Part shown: positions 10,057 to 19,539 of the stretch, piece after piece
Position numbering within the stretch: position 1 is the first letter of the stretch
How the letters are laid out: every line of letters starts with the position of its first letter
Source: an uncultured Opitutales bacterium
Lineage (GTDB): Bacteria; Verrucomicrobiota; Verrucomicrobiia; Opitutales; UBA2995
DNA length: 32,454 nucleotides
Assembly (NCBI GenBank): GCA_937920335.1
Contig: CALGUT010000476.1
Span: 1 to 32,454, forward strand
Direction: 5' to 3'
Program-made: the position numbers and the translations under genes
Notes under the pieces: model-generated
Seen by the model: only the letters and a program-made list of their open reading frames with translations
Databases searched by the model: none
Told to the model about the DNA's origin: nothing

Positions 10057-11496
10057 ATGATCAAAAATCCTGCTCTGCGAATCTACCTCTCTTTGCTCAC
10101 CTGTTTGATCGGGGCCTACGAAGTATCCGCCGAATCCGATTCGAGTAAGCCCAATATCATTCTGATGATGGCGGACGACCTCGGCTGGGGAGACACCGGT
10201 TACAACGGCCACCCGATATTGAAAACGCCCAACTTGGATCAGATGAGTGCCGAAGGCGTAACTTTCAACCGATTCTATTCAGCCGCAGCCATGTGCTCTC
10301 CCACCCGCGGCAGCTGCTACACGGGGCGCAATCCCTACCGGTTTGGAATCACATTTGCCATGAAAGGGAAACTCGAGGAAACGGAAATCCCCATTACAAC
10401 AGTCGTTAAACAAGCAGGCTACACCACCGGCCATTTTGGGAAGTGGCACCTCGGAACCTTATCTCGTGAAGAGGGTGACCAGACACGCTGGGGCGCGTTC
10501 GCGGATGACCCAGAAAAATACTACTGCCCACCGTGGGAACGGGATGTCGACGTGAGTTTTGTCACCGAGTCAAAAGTCCCCACCTGGGATCCACTCCTCC
10601 ACCCTGGCCCCATTAAAGAGAAAGAGCTCGAAGACCCAAAAGTCATAGCCCTCAAAGGCACCGAATACGGTAACGACTACTTCGTCGGCGAAGGACAAGA
10701 GGTAACGGTTAATACAAAAGGCGACGATTCGCGAGTGATCATGGATCGTGTGATTCCATTTATTCAGGACGCAGTAAAAGCAAAGACACCTTTCTTCGCG
10801 GTGATTTGGTTTCACACGCCTCACTCCCCGGTAGTCGGTGGTGATAAGTACCGAAAATGGTATCAAGACCAGCCCGAACCCGCGCAGCACTACTATGCTT
10901 GTATCACGGCCATGGATGAGCAGATCGGCAGACTTCGTGATGAGCTGTCACAACTCGGCGTCGCAGATAACACCATGCTCTGGTTTTGTTCCGACAACGG
11001 TCCCGCTCGCCAGGGATCTCCAAGGCATGTCGGATCAGCCGGACATCTGTCCGGATATAAACTCTCCATCCAGGAAGGTGGTATCCGTGTTCCGGGATTG
11101 ATGGTTTGGCCGAACAAAGTGAAACAGCCGACCGTCATTAATACCCCTGCGGTGACTTCCGACTATTTTCCTACTATTCTCAGCAGCCTGGGAATCGATC
11201 TACCAGATGATCGTATCTACGACGGAACCAGTCTCTGGCCATTCATCGAAGGTAAAGAAACTGAACGAACCAAACCCATCGGATTCCTGAACCGTGATGC
11301 CAAAGAATCGGTCTGGATGGAAGACCGCTACAAACTCATTGCAACTCAGAAAGGCATGCAGCTTTACGACATTAAAAAGGACCCGGCAGAAAAAGTGGAC
11401 CTCTATGGTCAACATCCAGAAATCGCAGCTAGAATGACTTCAGAACTCACCCACTGGCGAGAGTCCGTTTTGACCGAGCTTGATGCAGTCCAGTAG
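10057..11496 (+). CDS. Secreted sulfatase (family S1)
   Basis: KPNIILMMADDLGWGDTGYNGHPILKTPNLDQMSAEGVTFNRFYSAAAMCSPTRGSCYTGRNPYRFG. CSPTR at 10294..10308. FGKWHLGTL; WFCSDNGPAR...YKLSIQEGGIRVPGLMVWP. Confidence 0.95.
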   Translation: MIKNPALRIYLSLLTCLIGAYEVSAESDSSKPNIILMMADDLGWGDTGYNGHPILKTPNLDQMSAEGVTFNRFYSAAAMCSPTRGSCYTGRNPYRFGITFAMKGKLEETEIPITTVVKQAGYTTGHFGKWHLGTLSREEGDQTRWGAFADDPEKYYCPPWERDVDVSFVTESKVPTWDPLLHPGPIKEKELEDPKVIALKGTEYGNDYFVGEGQEVTVNTKGDDSRVIMDRVIPFIQDAVKAKTPFFAVIWFHTPHSPVVGGDKYRKWYQDQPEPAQHYYACITAMDEQIGRLRDELSQLGVADNTMLWFCSDNGPARQGSPRHVGSAGHLSGYKLSIQEGGIRVPGLMVWPNKVKQPTVINTPAVTSDYFPTILSSLGIDLPDDRIYDGTSLWPFIEGKETERTKPIGFLNRDAKESVWMEDRYKLIATQKGMQLYDIKKDPAEKVDLYGQHPEIAARMTSELTHWRESVLTELDAVQ

Positions 11497-13041
11497 ATGC
11501 AACCAATAAGTTTCCCAATGAAACCCATTTCGCTTTCCCACCTAACCCTTGCACTCTTACTGACAGCTTCCACGTTGGTGAATAGTGCACCCATCTTACC
11601 GGAGCCCTGGAAATTTGAAGACCTTCCGACTTGGGACGCCGGCGTACGAGGAGGCATCCCTGATGTCAGGGTGAAGAAGACCATTACTGGGGTAGACCTC
11701 CTGAACAAAGAAAATCCTGCATCGACAATTCAAACAGCGATTAACTCCATTGAAACACCCGGAGCGGTATTGTTGCCAAAAGGTGAATACAAACTAGACA
11801 AACCTCTCTACATGAAGAGCGGTGTCGTTCTAAGGGGCGCAGGGGTCAACGCCACCAAACTCATATTCGATCTCAAGCTCCCCGAGATGGAAGTCCCGTT
11901 TGAAATGCCAGCAGGTGGATCGGTTCGTTTTGAAGGTTCCCAAGAGGAGGAAGGCCGCCCCTTGGAAGGCGATCATTTCAAAAGCGCCCAAACGATCCGC
12001 TGCAGCAACCTTACCGGTATCCGAATCGGGGATACTATCGAAATATTCTCAGAAAATGATCCATTCATGATGTATACCGAGAGTCGCTGGAAACGTCCTT
12101 GGGCAGAACAAGCGCTGGGGCAACTGGTCCGAGTCACCGGCCTTTCCGGCGACGAACTAACCATCGATACCCCTCTCCGGCTTGACTACTTCAAAGAACT
12201 GAATCCACGGGTTCGGAAGGTCATTCCTATAGAAAACGCTGGACTCGAGGGGATTGCATTGGAGCGCGTGGACAACACACCCGATGGAAGCATCGGCTTT
12301 GAGAAGGCACTCAACTGCTGGGTAAAAGACTGCTCGTCCTACATGACAACACGAGGACACATCTGGATAAACCGGAGTCGCTTCATCACCGTGGAAGGTA
12401 ATACCGTTCATCACGCATTCAGCTACGGAAGCGGGGGTAGTGGTTATGGACTGGTTGCGGGCAACATCGCGGTTGATTGCCTGTTCGTGAACAACATCAC
12501 TCACAATTTACGCCACTCACTCATGGCTAAGAAAGGTTCCAATGGAAATGTATTTGCCTACAATTATTCATTCCAGAGACGGCGGGAACCCGAAGGAGAC
12601 AAGCTCCTCTGCGACATCTCGCTTCACGGTCATTACCCCCATCAAAATCTCTTCGAAGGCAACGTAGTTGAATTCGTCGATATCGCTGACCATTGGGGCC
12701 CCACCGGACCTAATACCACGCTTTTCAGGAACCACATCAACGAGGGCATCATAATCCGTGATCACTCACACCACACTCGGGTCATTGGCAATATAATCGT
12801 CGAAGGTGGTATAAAACCGGATATCACCGTACAGTTTACGTCCCTACTCCAGAACTCATTACTCTCAGAAAACGTAACTCACGATGCTGACAAGCACACC
12901 TCACTTCCCGCATCGCTCTTTTACAAAGAGAAACCAGCGTTCTGGGGTAACTTACCCTGGCCCGCCATTGGACCCGGCACAGACCTTAACAGAGCTCTAT
13001 TCATCCCAGCCCAGAAACGGTGGCTCGATCAACATCCCTAA
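11497..13041 (+). CDS. Secreted right-handed parallel beta-helix protein (pectate-lyase-like fold), candidate polysaccharide-active enzyme
   Basis: Signal peptide (alternative start 11518, MKPISLSHLTLALLLTAS). ASTIQTAINSIETPGAVLLPKGEYKLDKPLYMKSGVVLRGAGVNATKL is typical of beta-helix proteins. Repeated coil motifs VEGNTVHHAF, NNITHNLRHS, NLFEGNVVEF, RVIGNIIVEGG. The start codon directly abuts the previous stop. Confidence 0.75.
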   Translation: MQPISFPMKPISLSHLTLALLLTASTLVNSAPILPEPWKFEDLPTWDAGVRGGIPDVRVKKTITGVDLLNKENPASTIQTAINSIETPGAVLLPKGEYKLDKPLYMKSGVVLRGAGVNATKLIFDLKLPEMEVPFEMPAGGSVRFEGSQEEEGRPLEGDHFKSAQTIRCSNLTGIRIGDTIEIFSENDPFMMYTESRWKRPWAEQALGQLVRVTGLSGDELTIDTPLRLDYFKELNPRVRKVIPIENAGLEGIALERVDNTPDGSIGFEKALNCWVKDCSSYMTTRGHIWINRSRFITVEGNTVHHAFSYGSGGSGYGLVAGNIAVDCLFVNNITHNLRHSLMAKKGSNGNVFAYNYSFQRRREPEGDKLLCDISLHGHYPHQNLFEGNVVEFVDIADHWGPTGPNTTLFRNHINEGIIIRDHSHHTRVIGNIIVEGGIKPDITVQFTSLLQNSLLSENVTHDADKHTSLPASLFYKEKPAFWGNLPWPAIGPGTDLNRALFIPAQKRWLDQHP

Positions 13042-13068
13042 TTCGCACCGAAATAATATCCTTAAGCT

Positions 13069-13974
13069 ATGAAACCCAGTCTCTTCGTCTTCCTCATATT
13101 ATCATCCGCGGTTTCCACCATCACGTCGGCCGCCACTGTCAATGTCCTGATGTGGGACGAACGCCAACCGCGCCAAGAGCAAGCCTACGACAACTGGCTG
13201 GGCAATGAGGTCATTCACCACATGGACGCGATCACTGATGATTTAGTATTTCGTTCGGTGGCACTCGACGATCCCCACCAAGGGTTATCCGACGAGAATC
13301 TGGCTTGGGCAGATGTAGTGCTTTGGTGGGGACATGCGCGCCATAGTGACGTAACTTGGGATCATGCAAAAAAAGTTGCTGATCTTGTTCGTAACGGAGA
13401 ATTAAACATCGTCGTCCTCCACTCCGCACACTGGGCACGACCCTTTGTAGAGCTCATGAATGGCCGAAGCATCGAGGAAGGTCTCGCCTATATTGAGACG
13501 CACAACTCGGGAAAAAAGATCACTTACGAAACGGTAGATCCTCCCAAGGAGCGATCTGCTCCCATGCGTGGCAGCGTACTTACACCCGCCTACTACGGAT
13601 ACAAAAAAGGCAAAGATGCCGTACATGGACTCATTCATCTCCCCTGGTGTTGTTTCCCGGAATTCCGGGCAGACGGTGCGCCGAGTACTATCGTTGTAAA
13701 GTCTCCCAAACACCCCATCGTGCAGGGACTGCCTTCGTCATTTAAGATTCCGGCGACTGAGATGTACAATGAACCCTTCCACATACCTGACCCCGACGAG
13801 GTGATCTTCGAGGAAACCTGGGAAACGGGAGAACGGTTTCGCAGCGGTATCGTTTGGAACATCGGGAATGGTAGAATCTTCTACTTCCGACCGGGGCACG
13901 AAACGTATCCGATCTTCAAACAAGAAGAAGTTATACAGATTTTGGCCAATGCGTGCCAGTGGTTGGGCGAATAG
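13069..13974 (+). CDS. Secreted ThuA-domain protein (trehalose-utilisation-like, class-I GATase-like fold)
   Basis: VNVLMWDERQPRQEQAYDNWLGNEVIHH...ENLAWADVVLWWGHARHSDVTWDHAKKVADLVRNGELNIVVLHSAHWARPFVELMN...KHPIVQGLPSSFKIPATEMYNEPF...GNGRIFYFRPGHETYPIF. Confidence 0.9.
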   Translation: MKPSLFVFLILSSAVSTITSAATVNVLMWDERQPRQEQAYDNWLGNEVIHHMDAITDDLVFRSVALDDPHQGLSDENLAWADVVLWWGHARHSDVTWDHAKKVADLVRNGELNIVVLHSAHWARPFVELMNGRSIEEGLAYIETHNSGKKITYETVDPPKERSAPMRGSVLTPAYYGYKKGKDAVHGLIHLPWCCFPEFRADGAPSTIVVKSPKHPIVQGLPSSFKIPATEMYNEPFHIPDPDEVIFEETWETGERFRSGIVWNIGNGRIFYFRPGHETYPIFKQEEVIQILANACQWLGE

Positions 13975-14086
13975 CCCAGTTCTACGCTAACCTACCCTCA
14001 TAAAACTGTGATAGTCGTCAATTGAGAATTCCCCAAAAAGACGGCGACCAAGAATAACAACGCGGTATCGAAACTCATTCTTTGGA

Positions 14087-16729
14087 GTGGAGTTATTGAT
14101 GCTTCTTTTGAACAATGAATACATGAAGCTACTCTTAGCGTTTGCTACCCTAGTCCTGGTCAGTTCAGTTTCTGCCAGGACATTTCACTTCGATTGGTCC
14201 GAAGATCTGACGCAAAGATGGATCGGTCGACACTTCTGGCAAAACTCCTACCGGGATTGGCAGCAGGCAAACGGCCGAATTGAGGTGACTCATCCGGGTG
14301 GAAATCGATCGGCTGTTGTTACAACCTATTCGATAGACGCATCCAAAGGCTTTTCCTTAACGGTGCACATGGGGCAGTTGCACGCCGCCCAAACAGGAAA
14401 GACCGGCTGGGGCGGATTCAAGCTGGGCCTGAAGGGCAATCGTATCCACACCGATAATTGGAAGAACCAGATGATCCATTGTATTGGAACAGCAGCCGGA
14501 ATTACCGCGAATGGAAAGCTCTTCATCGATCAGACAAGCACTGACATGCCGGGGCTCAGAGACTGGAATGACCTGACACTCACACTCACTTCCCAGGTAT
14601 CCGGAAATCAAGCCAAGCTCACCCTCACGGCGACCGATAAGGCTCGATCCATTTCCGTAAATACGACTCTGCCAATTGCTCAAATTGACGGTCTGTTTGC
14701 GCTGAGTTCACACAATGGAGTGCCGAACGATCAAGGCCGATTTGATGACGGCAAAGGAAATGATACGGGGAGCCTGGCACATTGGTTTGATAAGCTCCAG
14801 GGATCCGGACCAGGCATCGTCGAAACACCGGAGCGTCAATTTGGGCCTATCGCATTCAATCAATTTCTAACGTCCTCCGGAACGCTGCGAATGAATGCCC
14901 AACTGGCACCCTTAGAAGAAAAGTATGTCCAGTCACTGGATCTCGAAATTCTCACAAACGGAGATTGGGAAACGGTAACGATAGGCAAGTATGATCGTCC
15001 ATCCAGCACGGCATTGTTCACCGTGCATCACTGGAATATAGAGGAAGACGTTCCTTACCGTATCGTTTGGAAAGGCACCGGATTTGACGGGAATTTCTAT
15101 ACTCAATATTTTGAAGGAACCATCCGTGCGGAACCCCTAAAACGTGATGTCGTTCTGGGCTCATTTAATTGCATGCACTGGACTGGTTACCCCTATGCCG
15201 GATCGGTAGCTCAGATGTTGAAAATACAACCCGATATACTCGCATTTACGGGAGACCAGCTTTACGAGGGTGCAGGAGGCTATGGTATAGTAACCTCACC
15301 CCTGGAGGAATCTCGACTGAACTATTTTCACCATTGGTTTCTTCATGGCTTGGCGTTCAGAGAGTTGTTGGCCAACACCGCCTGTATGACCATCAACGAC
15401 GACCACGATGTCTTTCATGGCAACGTCTGGGGCGAGTCCGGCAAGGCGACCGACGCCGGGAAAACGGGCGCAGCGGCACAAGATTCAGGCGGTTACAAGA
15501 TGCCACCTCAGTTTGTAAACCTGGTGCAACACGGACAGTGCGGTCACCTTCCACCGTCACCAGACAGGTCTCCGGTCAAACAGGGGATCGAAACCTATTA
15601 CACCGACGTGAAGTACGCAGGGGTTTCCTTTGCCGTTTTGGAAGACCGAAAATGGAAATCAGCACCCGCCAATATTCACACGGATACCGACGTGTACAAC
15701 GGCTATTTTAAAGATCCGGCTTACGCTAAAGATACCGCCCACATTCGAACGATAAGCGCGAACGCAGATCTACTCGGCAAACGACAGGAAGCCTTTCTCG
15801 AACAATGGGCCGCCGATTGGTCAGAAGGAACCTGGATGAAATGCGCTGTTAGCCAAACCGTATTCAATACGGCCGCTACCGATGGACTGAACAACGATGA
15901 ACCCTGGGACCGCTACTCGGACGCAAATTTTCCAGCACCTGGCGTCTGGCCTTCCAACGCTACTGAACCCTCCCACGACATGGACTCCAACGGATGGCCC
16001 CAGGAGGCACGGGATCGCGCAGTTCATCTACTTCGTAAAGCGTTCGCTCCTCACGTTGCGGGAGATCAACACCTCGGCTCAACGATTCGCTATGGCATAG
16101 AGGAACACGATAGCGGAAGCGTTGCGTTCTGCGTACCAGCCGCAAGCACAGGTTGGTCACGGCTGTGGATGCCCAAAGAACCGGGTGTCATTGACGAAAC
16201 GTTTATCGGGAATATGGAAGGTGACGGCTTCTCCTTTGATCCACGTAACTACGCCGGAAAATTTCACGATGGCCAGGGTAACAAATTCACGATGCTCGCG
16301 ACAGCCAATCCGCAGAAACAAACCAAACGGGAACCCACGTGGTTCCATGACCGCAACCCTGGCTATGGTATCGTACATTTCCATAGAGAAACTCACGAGA
16401 TAACCTTAACCGCCTGGCCGTCCTATGCAGGCCCCGGAGGAAACGGCGAAGAAGGCCGTCCTTACGCAGGGTGGCCCATTGCGATTCAACAAACTGATAA
16501 CTATAACCGAACAGCCCAAGGCTATCTTCCAGAAGTTGACCTGACTGATAAACCCGTCGTCCAGGTCATCAACGATTCGACTGGAGACATCGAGTACACC
16601 CTGCGCCCGGCAGGAGATACTTTTCGACCCCGTATTTTTGATTCAGAAGCTACTTACACATTACGTACTGGTAACCCTGATACGGGAAACTGGACTATCA
16701 AGGAGGGCCTAAAACCGACAAATCAGTGA
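14087..16729 (+). CDS. Secreted multidomain PhoD-like metallophosphoesterase (N-terminal concanavalin/LamG-like and Ig-like regions plus PhoD-type catalytic domain)
   Basis: Metallophosphoesterase-type motifs DVVLGSFNC, ILAFTGDQLYEG, TINDDHDVFHGNVWG, HVAGDQHLGS. N-terminal beta-rich region FHFDWSEDLTQRWIGRHFWQNSYRDWQQANGRIEV. ATG 14123 (MKLLLAFATLVLVSSVSA) is the likelier start. Confidence 0.85.
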   Translation: MELLMLLLNNEYMKLLLAFATLVLVSSVSARTFHFDWSEDLTQRWIGRHFWQNSYRDWQQANGRIEVTHPGGNRSAVVTTYSIDASKGFSLTVHMGQLHAAQTGKTGWGGFKLGLKGNRIHTDNWKNQMIHCIGTAAGITANGKLFIDQTSTDMPGLRDWNDLTLTLTSQVSGNQAKLTLTATDKARSISVNTTLPIAQIDGLFALSSHNGVPNDQGRFDDGKGNDTGSLAHWFDKLQGSGPGIVETPERQFGPIAFNQFLTSSGTLRMNAQLAPLEEKYVQSLDLEILTNGDWETVTIGKYDRPSSTALFTVHHWNIEEDVPYRIVWKGTGFDGNFYTQYFEGTIRAEPLKRDVVLGSFNCMHWTGYPYAGSVAQMLKIQPDILAFTGDQLYEGAGGYGIVTSPLEESRLNYFHHWFLHGLAFRELLANTACMTINDDHDVFHGNVWGESGKATDAGKTGAAAQDSGGYKMPPQFVNLVQHGQCGHLPPSPDRSPVKQGIETYYTDVKYAGVSFAVLEDRKWKSAPANIHTDTDVYNGYFKDPAYAKDTAHIRTISANADLLGKRQEAFLEQWAADWSEGTWMKCAVSQTVFNTAATDGLNNDEPWDRYSDANFPAPGVWPSNATEPSHDMDSNGWPQEARDRAVHLLRKAFAPHVAGDQHLGSTIRYGIEEHDSGSVAFCVPAASTGWSRLWMPKEPGVIDETFIGNMEGDGFSFDPRNYAGKFHDGQGNKFTMLATANPQKQTKREPTWFHDRNPGYGIVHFHRETHEITLTAWPSYAGPGGNGEEGRPYAGWPIAIQQTDNYNRTAQGYLPEVDLTDKPVVQVINDSTGDIEYTLRPAGDTFRPRIFDSEATYTLRTGNPDTGNWTIKEGLKPTNQ

Positions 16730-18363
16730 ATAGAACATCCCCCATACAAATGTACCTCAAATACAATCTCCCATCCCTGCTGTTTTTTTTATGCCTGTCG
16801 CTAACAGCAGCCGAAAGACCCAACATCGTCTTCATACTGGCCGATGACCTAGGCATCGGTGACACTAAAGTATACGGTGGTGACCGGTGCCTCATTGACA
16901 CCCCCCATATCGATCGGTTGGCCCGGGGAGGTCTTCGCTTTACCGATGCACATGTAAGCGCCTCAGTCTGTGCACCTACTCGACTGGCTATCATGACCGG
17001 TCGTTATCCCTGGCGCAACCAACGGTTTCAACGCGGTGGGCCTTGGGGGTTTACCGGTCTACAAATCAACCCGTCTGAACGACATACGCTGGGGGATATG
17101 TTTCAACAGGCTGGCTATAAAACCGGCTACGTTGGGAAATGGCATCTCGGAACCGTTATGACAACCAAAGATGGCGAAGTACAGCACGAAACGAATGTCG
17201 ATTATTCGAGGCCGTTAAAGGTTGGCCCACCACAATTCGGATTCGACGATAGCTTTATACTTCCCGGTTCGCTCGATATGTATCCTTATGCATACGCAAG
17301 AAACAATGTATGGCAGGGGGAAATCACCGCCCAAAAAGGATGGAGCGCATTCAATCGAGTCGGCGATGCAGAAAAGGATTTTGAAGATCACGAAGTGCTG
17401 GAGACCTTCTACCGCGAAGCGGAAACCTATATTGGCAACCAATCGACCAAGGACCCATTCTTCCTATTCCTCGCATTAACAGCCCCACACACTCCGACCA
17501 GCCCCGGTGTCAATTGGCAGGGGAAAAGTGACCTCGGTGTATACGGAGACTTCGTCATGGAGGTAGACCACGCCGTTGAACGCGTGATAAAGGCCCTTAA
17601 GGAACAAGACCTGTATAAGAACACCCTGGTTCTATTTTCCTCAGACCACGGCCCTGCTTCTTACGCTGGAAATATTCTTCCCGCAACCTATGGTCAAATT
17701 CGACTCATGGAGCAATCAGGTCACTACCCAAGCGGCCCTCATCGTGGTTACAAATTTTCGGTCTACGAAGGTGGATTGAGAGTCCCACTCATAGCTCACT
17801 GGCCGGCCGTGATCAAACCCGGGAACACCAGCGACGCCCTAGTCGGATTAAACGATCTCATGGCTACATTTGCAGATATTGTAGAACACAAACTCGATCC
17901 TCAACACGCACCGGACTCAATCAGCTTTGCAAAGATACTTCGTCATCATAAATCAAATACACAACGAAACAACCTAATCATGCAATCCGCGATGGAGTCG
18001 TTCGTCATTCGGGATGGTGACTGGAAACTGTGTCTGACACCAGACAGTGGCGCCAAGGGCATACACGGCAACACCCCGGTTCCGGAAAATGCCTGGCCAG
18101 CGGCGATGAATGAGTTTGGGAAACAGGCTTCTAAAGAGGACTTCCTGAAGCCGCCCTTCGTTCAGTTATTTAATCTAAAGAACGATCCTCACGAAGACCA
18201 CAACCTGGCTTCGAAATATCCTGACCGAGTCGATACTATGGTGGCTATTTTGAAACAACAAATCGAGCGAGGCCGCAGCACACAAGGACCGCAGCTTTAC
18301 AACGATAAAGAGGTTAACCTACACCAACGGCTGCCTGAGTTTGTGAGAGCGCAATTAAAATAG
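16726..18363 (+). CDS. Secreted arylsulfatase (family S1)
   Basis: RPNIVFILADDLGIGDTKVYGGDRCLIDTPHIDRLARGGLRFTDAHVSASVCAPTRLAIMTGRYPWRN. CAPTR at 16969..16983. GKWHLGTV; FSSDHGPASY...GYKFSVYEGGLRVPLIAHWP. GTGA overlap with the upstream gene; ATG 16750 begins a signal peptide. Confidence 0.95.
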   Translation: MNRTSPIQMYLKYNLPSLLFFLCLSLTAAERPNIVFILADDLGIGDTKVYGGDRCLIDTPHIDRLARGGLRFTDAHVSASVCAPTRLAIMTGRYPWRNQRFQRGGPWGFTGLQINPSERHTLGDMFQQAGYKTGYVGKWHLGTVMTTKDGEVQHETNVDYSRPLKVGPPQFGFDDSFILPGSLDMYPYAYARNNVWQGEITAQKGWSAFNRVGDAEKDFEDHEVLETFYREAETYIGNQSTKDPFFLFLALTAPHTPTSPGVNWQGKSDLGVYGDFVMEVDHAVERVIKALKEQDLYKNTLVLFSSDHGPASYAGNILPATYGQIRLMEQSGHYPSGPHRGYKFSVYEGGLRVPLIAHWPAVIKPGNTSDALVGLNDLMATFADIVEHKLDPQHAPDSISFAKILRHHKSNTQRNNLIMQSAMESFVIRDGDWKLCLTPDSGAKGIHGNTPVPENAWPAAMNEFGKQASKEDFLKPPFVQLFNLKNDPHEDHNLASKYPDRVDTMVAILKQQIERGRSTQGPQLYNDKEVNLHQRLPEFVRAQLK

Positions 18364-18429
18364 GTCCTCCAAATAGCAACCCACTCAAAAGAAGTTGGCA
18401 TCCAAGCCCGTTTAATTATTTCCTAAATC

Positions 18430-19515
18430 ATGAAGAAAATTTTTGTCTCAGGATGCTATGATATTGTCCATGCTGGGCACGTACAATTTTTTCGGGAAGC
18501 GAAGGCTCTCGGAGACCACCTAACCATCTGTTTTGCATCCGATGAGATTCTCTGGCATCACAAGGAACGCCGCTCGTCACTTCCAGAGAACCACAAGCGG
18601 GGATTAATTGCCGCCCTTGATATGGTTGACGATGTCGTAATCGGAGCGAATGAGGAACTCGGACTCGATTTCCAGGATCATTTCCGCGAAATCAGACCCG
18701 ATATCCTGGCCGTGACCGAAGATGACCAATATGCGGACATCAAAAAGGCGCTTTGCGAGGAGATTGGTGCTGTCTACTTCAAGCTGCCCAAGACTCCTCC
18801 CAAATTTGAACCAGTCTCTTCCAGCGGAATCGTTAAATGGATCAAGGCTCCGGATGAAGCACCGCTGCGCGTAGACTTTGCAGGTGGTTGGCTCGACGTA
18901 CCGAGACATGCTCGAGAAGGCGGATTTATAATCAACTGCTCTATAACGCCAATGGTTTCACTACGAAAATGGGACTATGAACAACGGTCAGGTCTGGGTG
19001 GAAGTGGAGCCTGGGCGCTTCTTAATGGCCAAAACGGTGTCCAAAGTGAAATCGCCCTTGGCGTCGGCTGGCAAGATCCAGCGATTATCCGCGAATCGGG
19101 TCTCTGTGTATGGCGAAGTGGCCCACGCCCGGACCTCAGTATCAAGCGAGATGGTTCCATGCTCAAAGGTCGTATGGCCGTTTTTTACACTGGTACCCAG
19201 CATGATACTCCTGGAATGAGCGAAGACGAGCGCGACTATGACATGATCGTCGCATCCAGCAAGATCGCCGCGGAGGGAGTTGAGCAACAAGATATCCAAA
19301 AGCTCGCAGCGGGCACAAGACTCTACCATGAAATGCAACTCAAAGAAGGCATGGAGCCACTCGAAGTCGTCGATGGAATGTTGGCCCATAAATATTGTGG
19401 TGGTGGATTTGGAGGCTATGCGTTGTATCTATTCGAGGATACAGGTAAACGAAACGATTTCGTTTCTGCCACTCAAGGAGCCAGAGCAGTAGAACCTTAC
19501 GTTCGACCTATCTGA
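18430..19515 (+). CDS. Fusion of cytidylyltransferase-like nucleotidyltransferase (N-terminal) and compact GHMP-kinase-like domain (C-terminal); no signal peptide
   Basis: N-terminus MKKIFVSGCYDIVHAGHVQFFREAKALGD carries the G-x-(F/Y)-D-x-x-H-x-G-H motif; VSSSGIVKWIK resembles the second motif. C-terminus has APLRVDFAGGWLDVPRHAREGGFIINCSIT, GLGGSGAWALLNG, GWQDPAII and YCGGGFGGYALYLFED, in GHMP-kinase motif order. Confidence 0.85.
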   Translation: MKKIFVSGCYDIVHAGHVQFFREAKALGDHLTICFASDEILWHHKERRSSLPENHKRGLIAALDMVDDVVIGANEELGLDFQDHFREIRPDILAVTEDDQYADIKKALCEEIGAVYFKLPKTPPKFEPVSSSGIVKWIKAPDEAPLRVDFAGGWLDVPRHAREGGFIINCSITPMVSLRKWDYEQRSGLGGSGAWALLNGQNGVQSEIALGVGWQDPAIIRESGLCVWRSGPRPDLSIKRDGSMLKGRMAVFYTGTQHDTPGMSEDERDYDMIVASSKIAAEGVEQQDIQKLAAGTRLYHEMQLKEGMEPLEVVDGMLAHKYCGGGFGGYALYLFEDTGKRNDFVSATQGARAVEPYVRPI

Positions 19516-19539
19516 TAAGATGAGAGCAACGATGCTCAA

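Noticed and set aside
15169-15711. Plus-strand 180-aa ORF in an alternative frame within the PhoD-like gene
   Set aside because: Fully nested in the 880-aa frame that carries the GDQLY and NDDHD motifs; composition is Arg/Ser-rich as expected for an off-frame translation.
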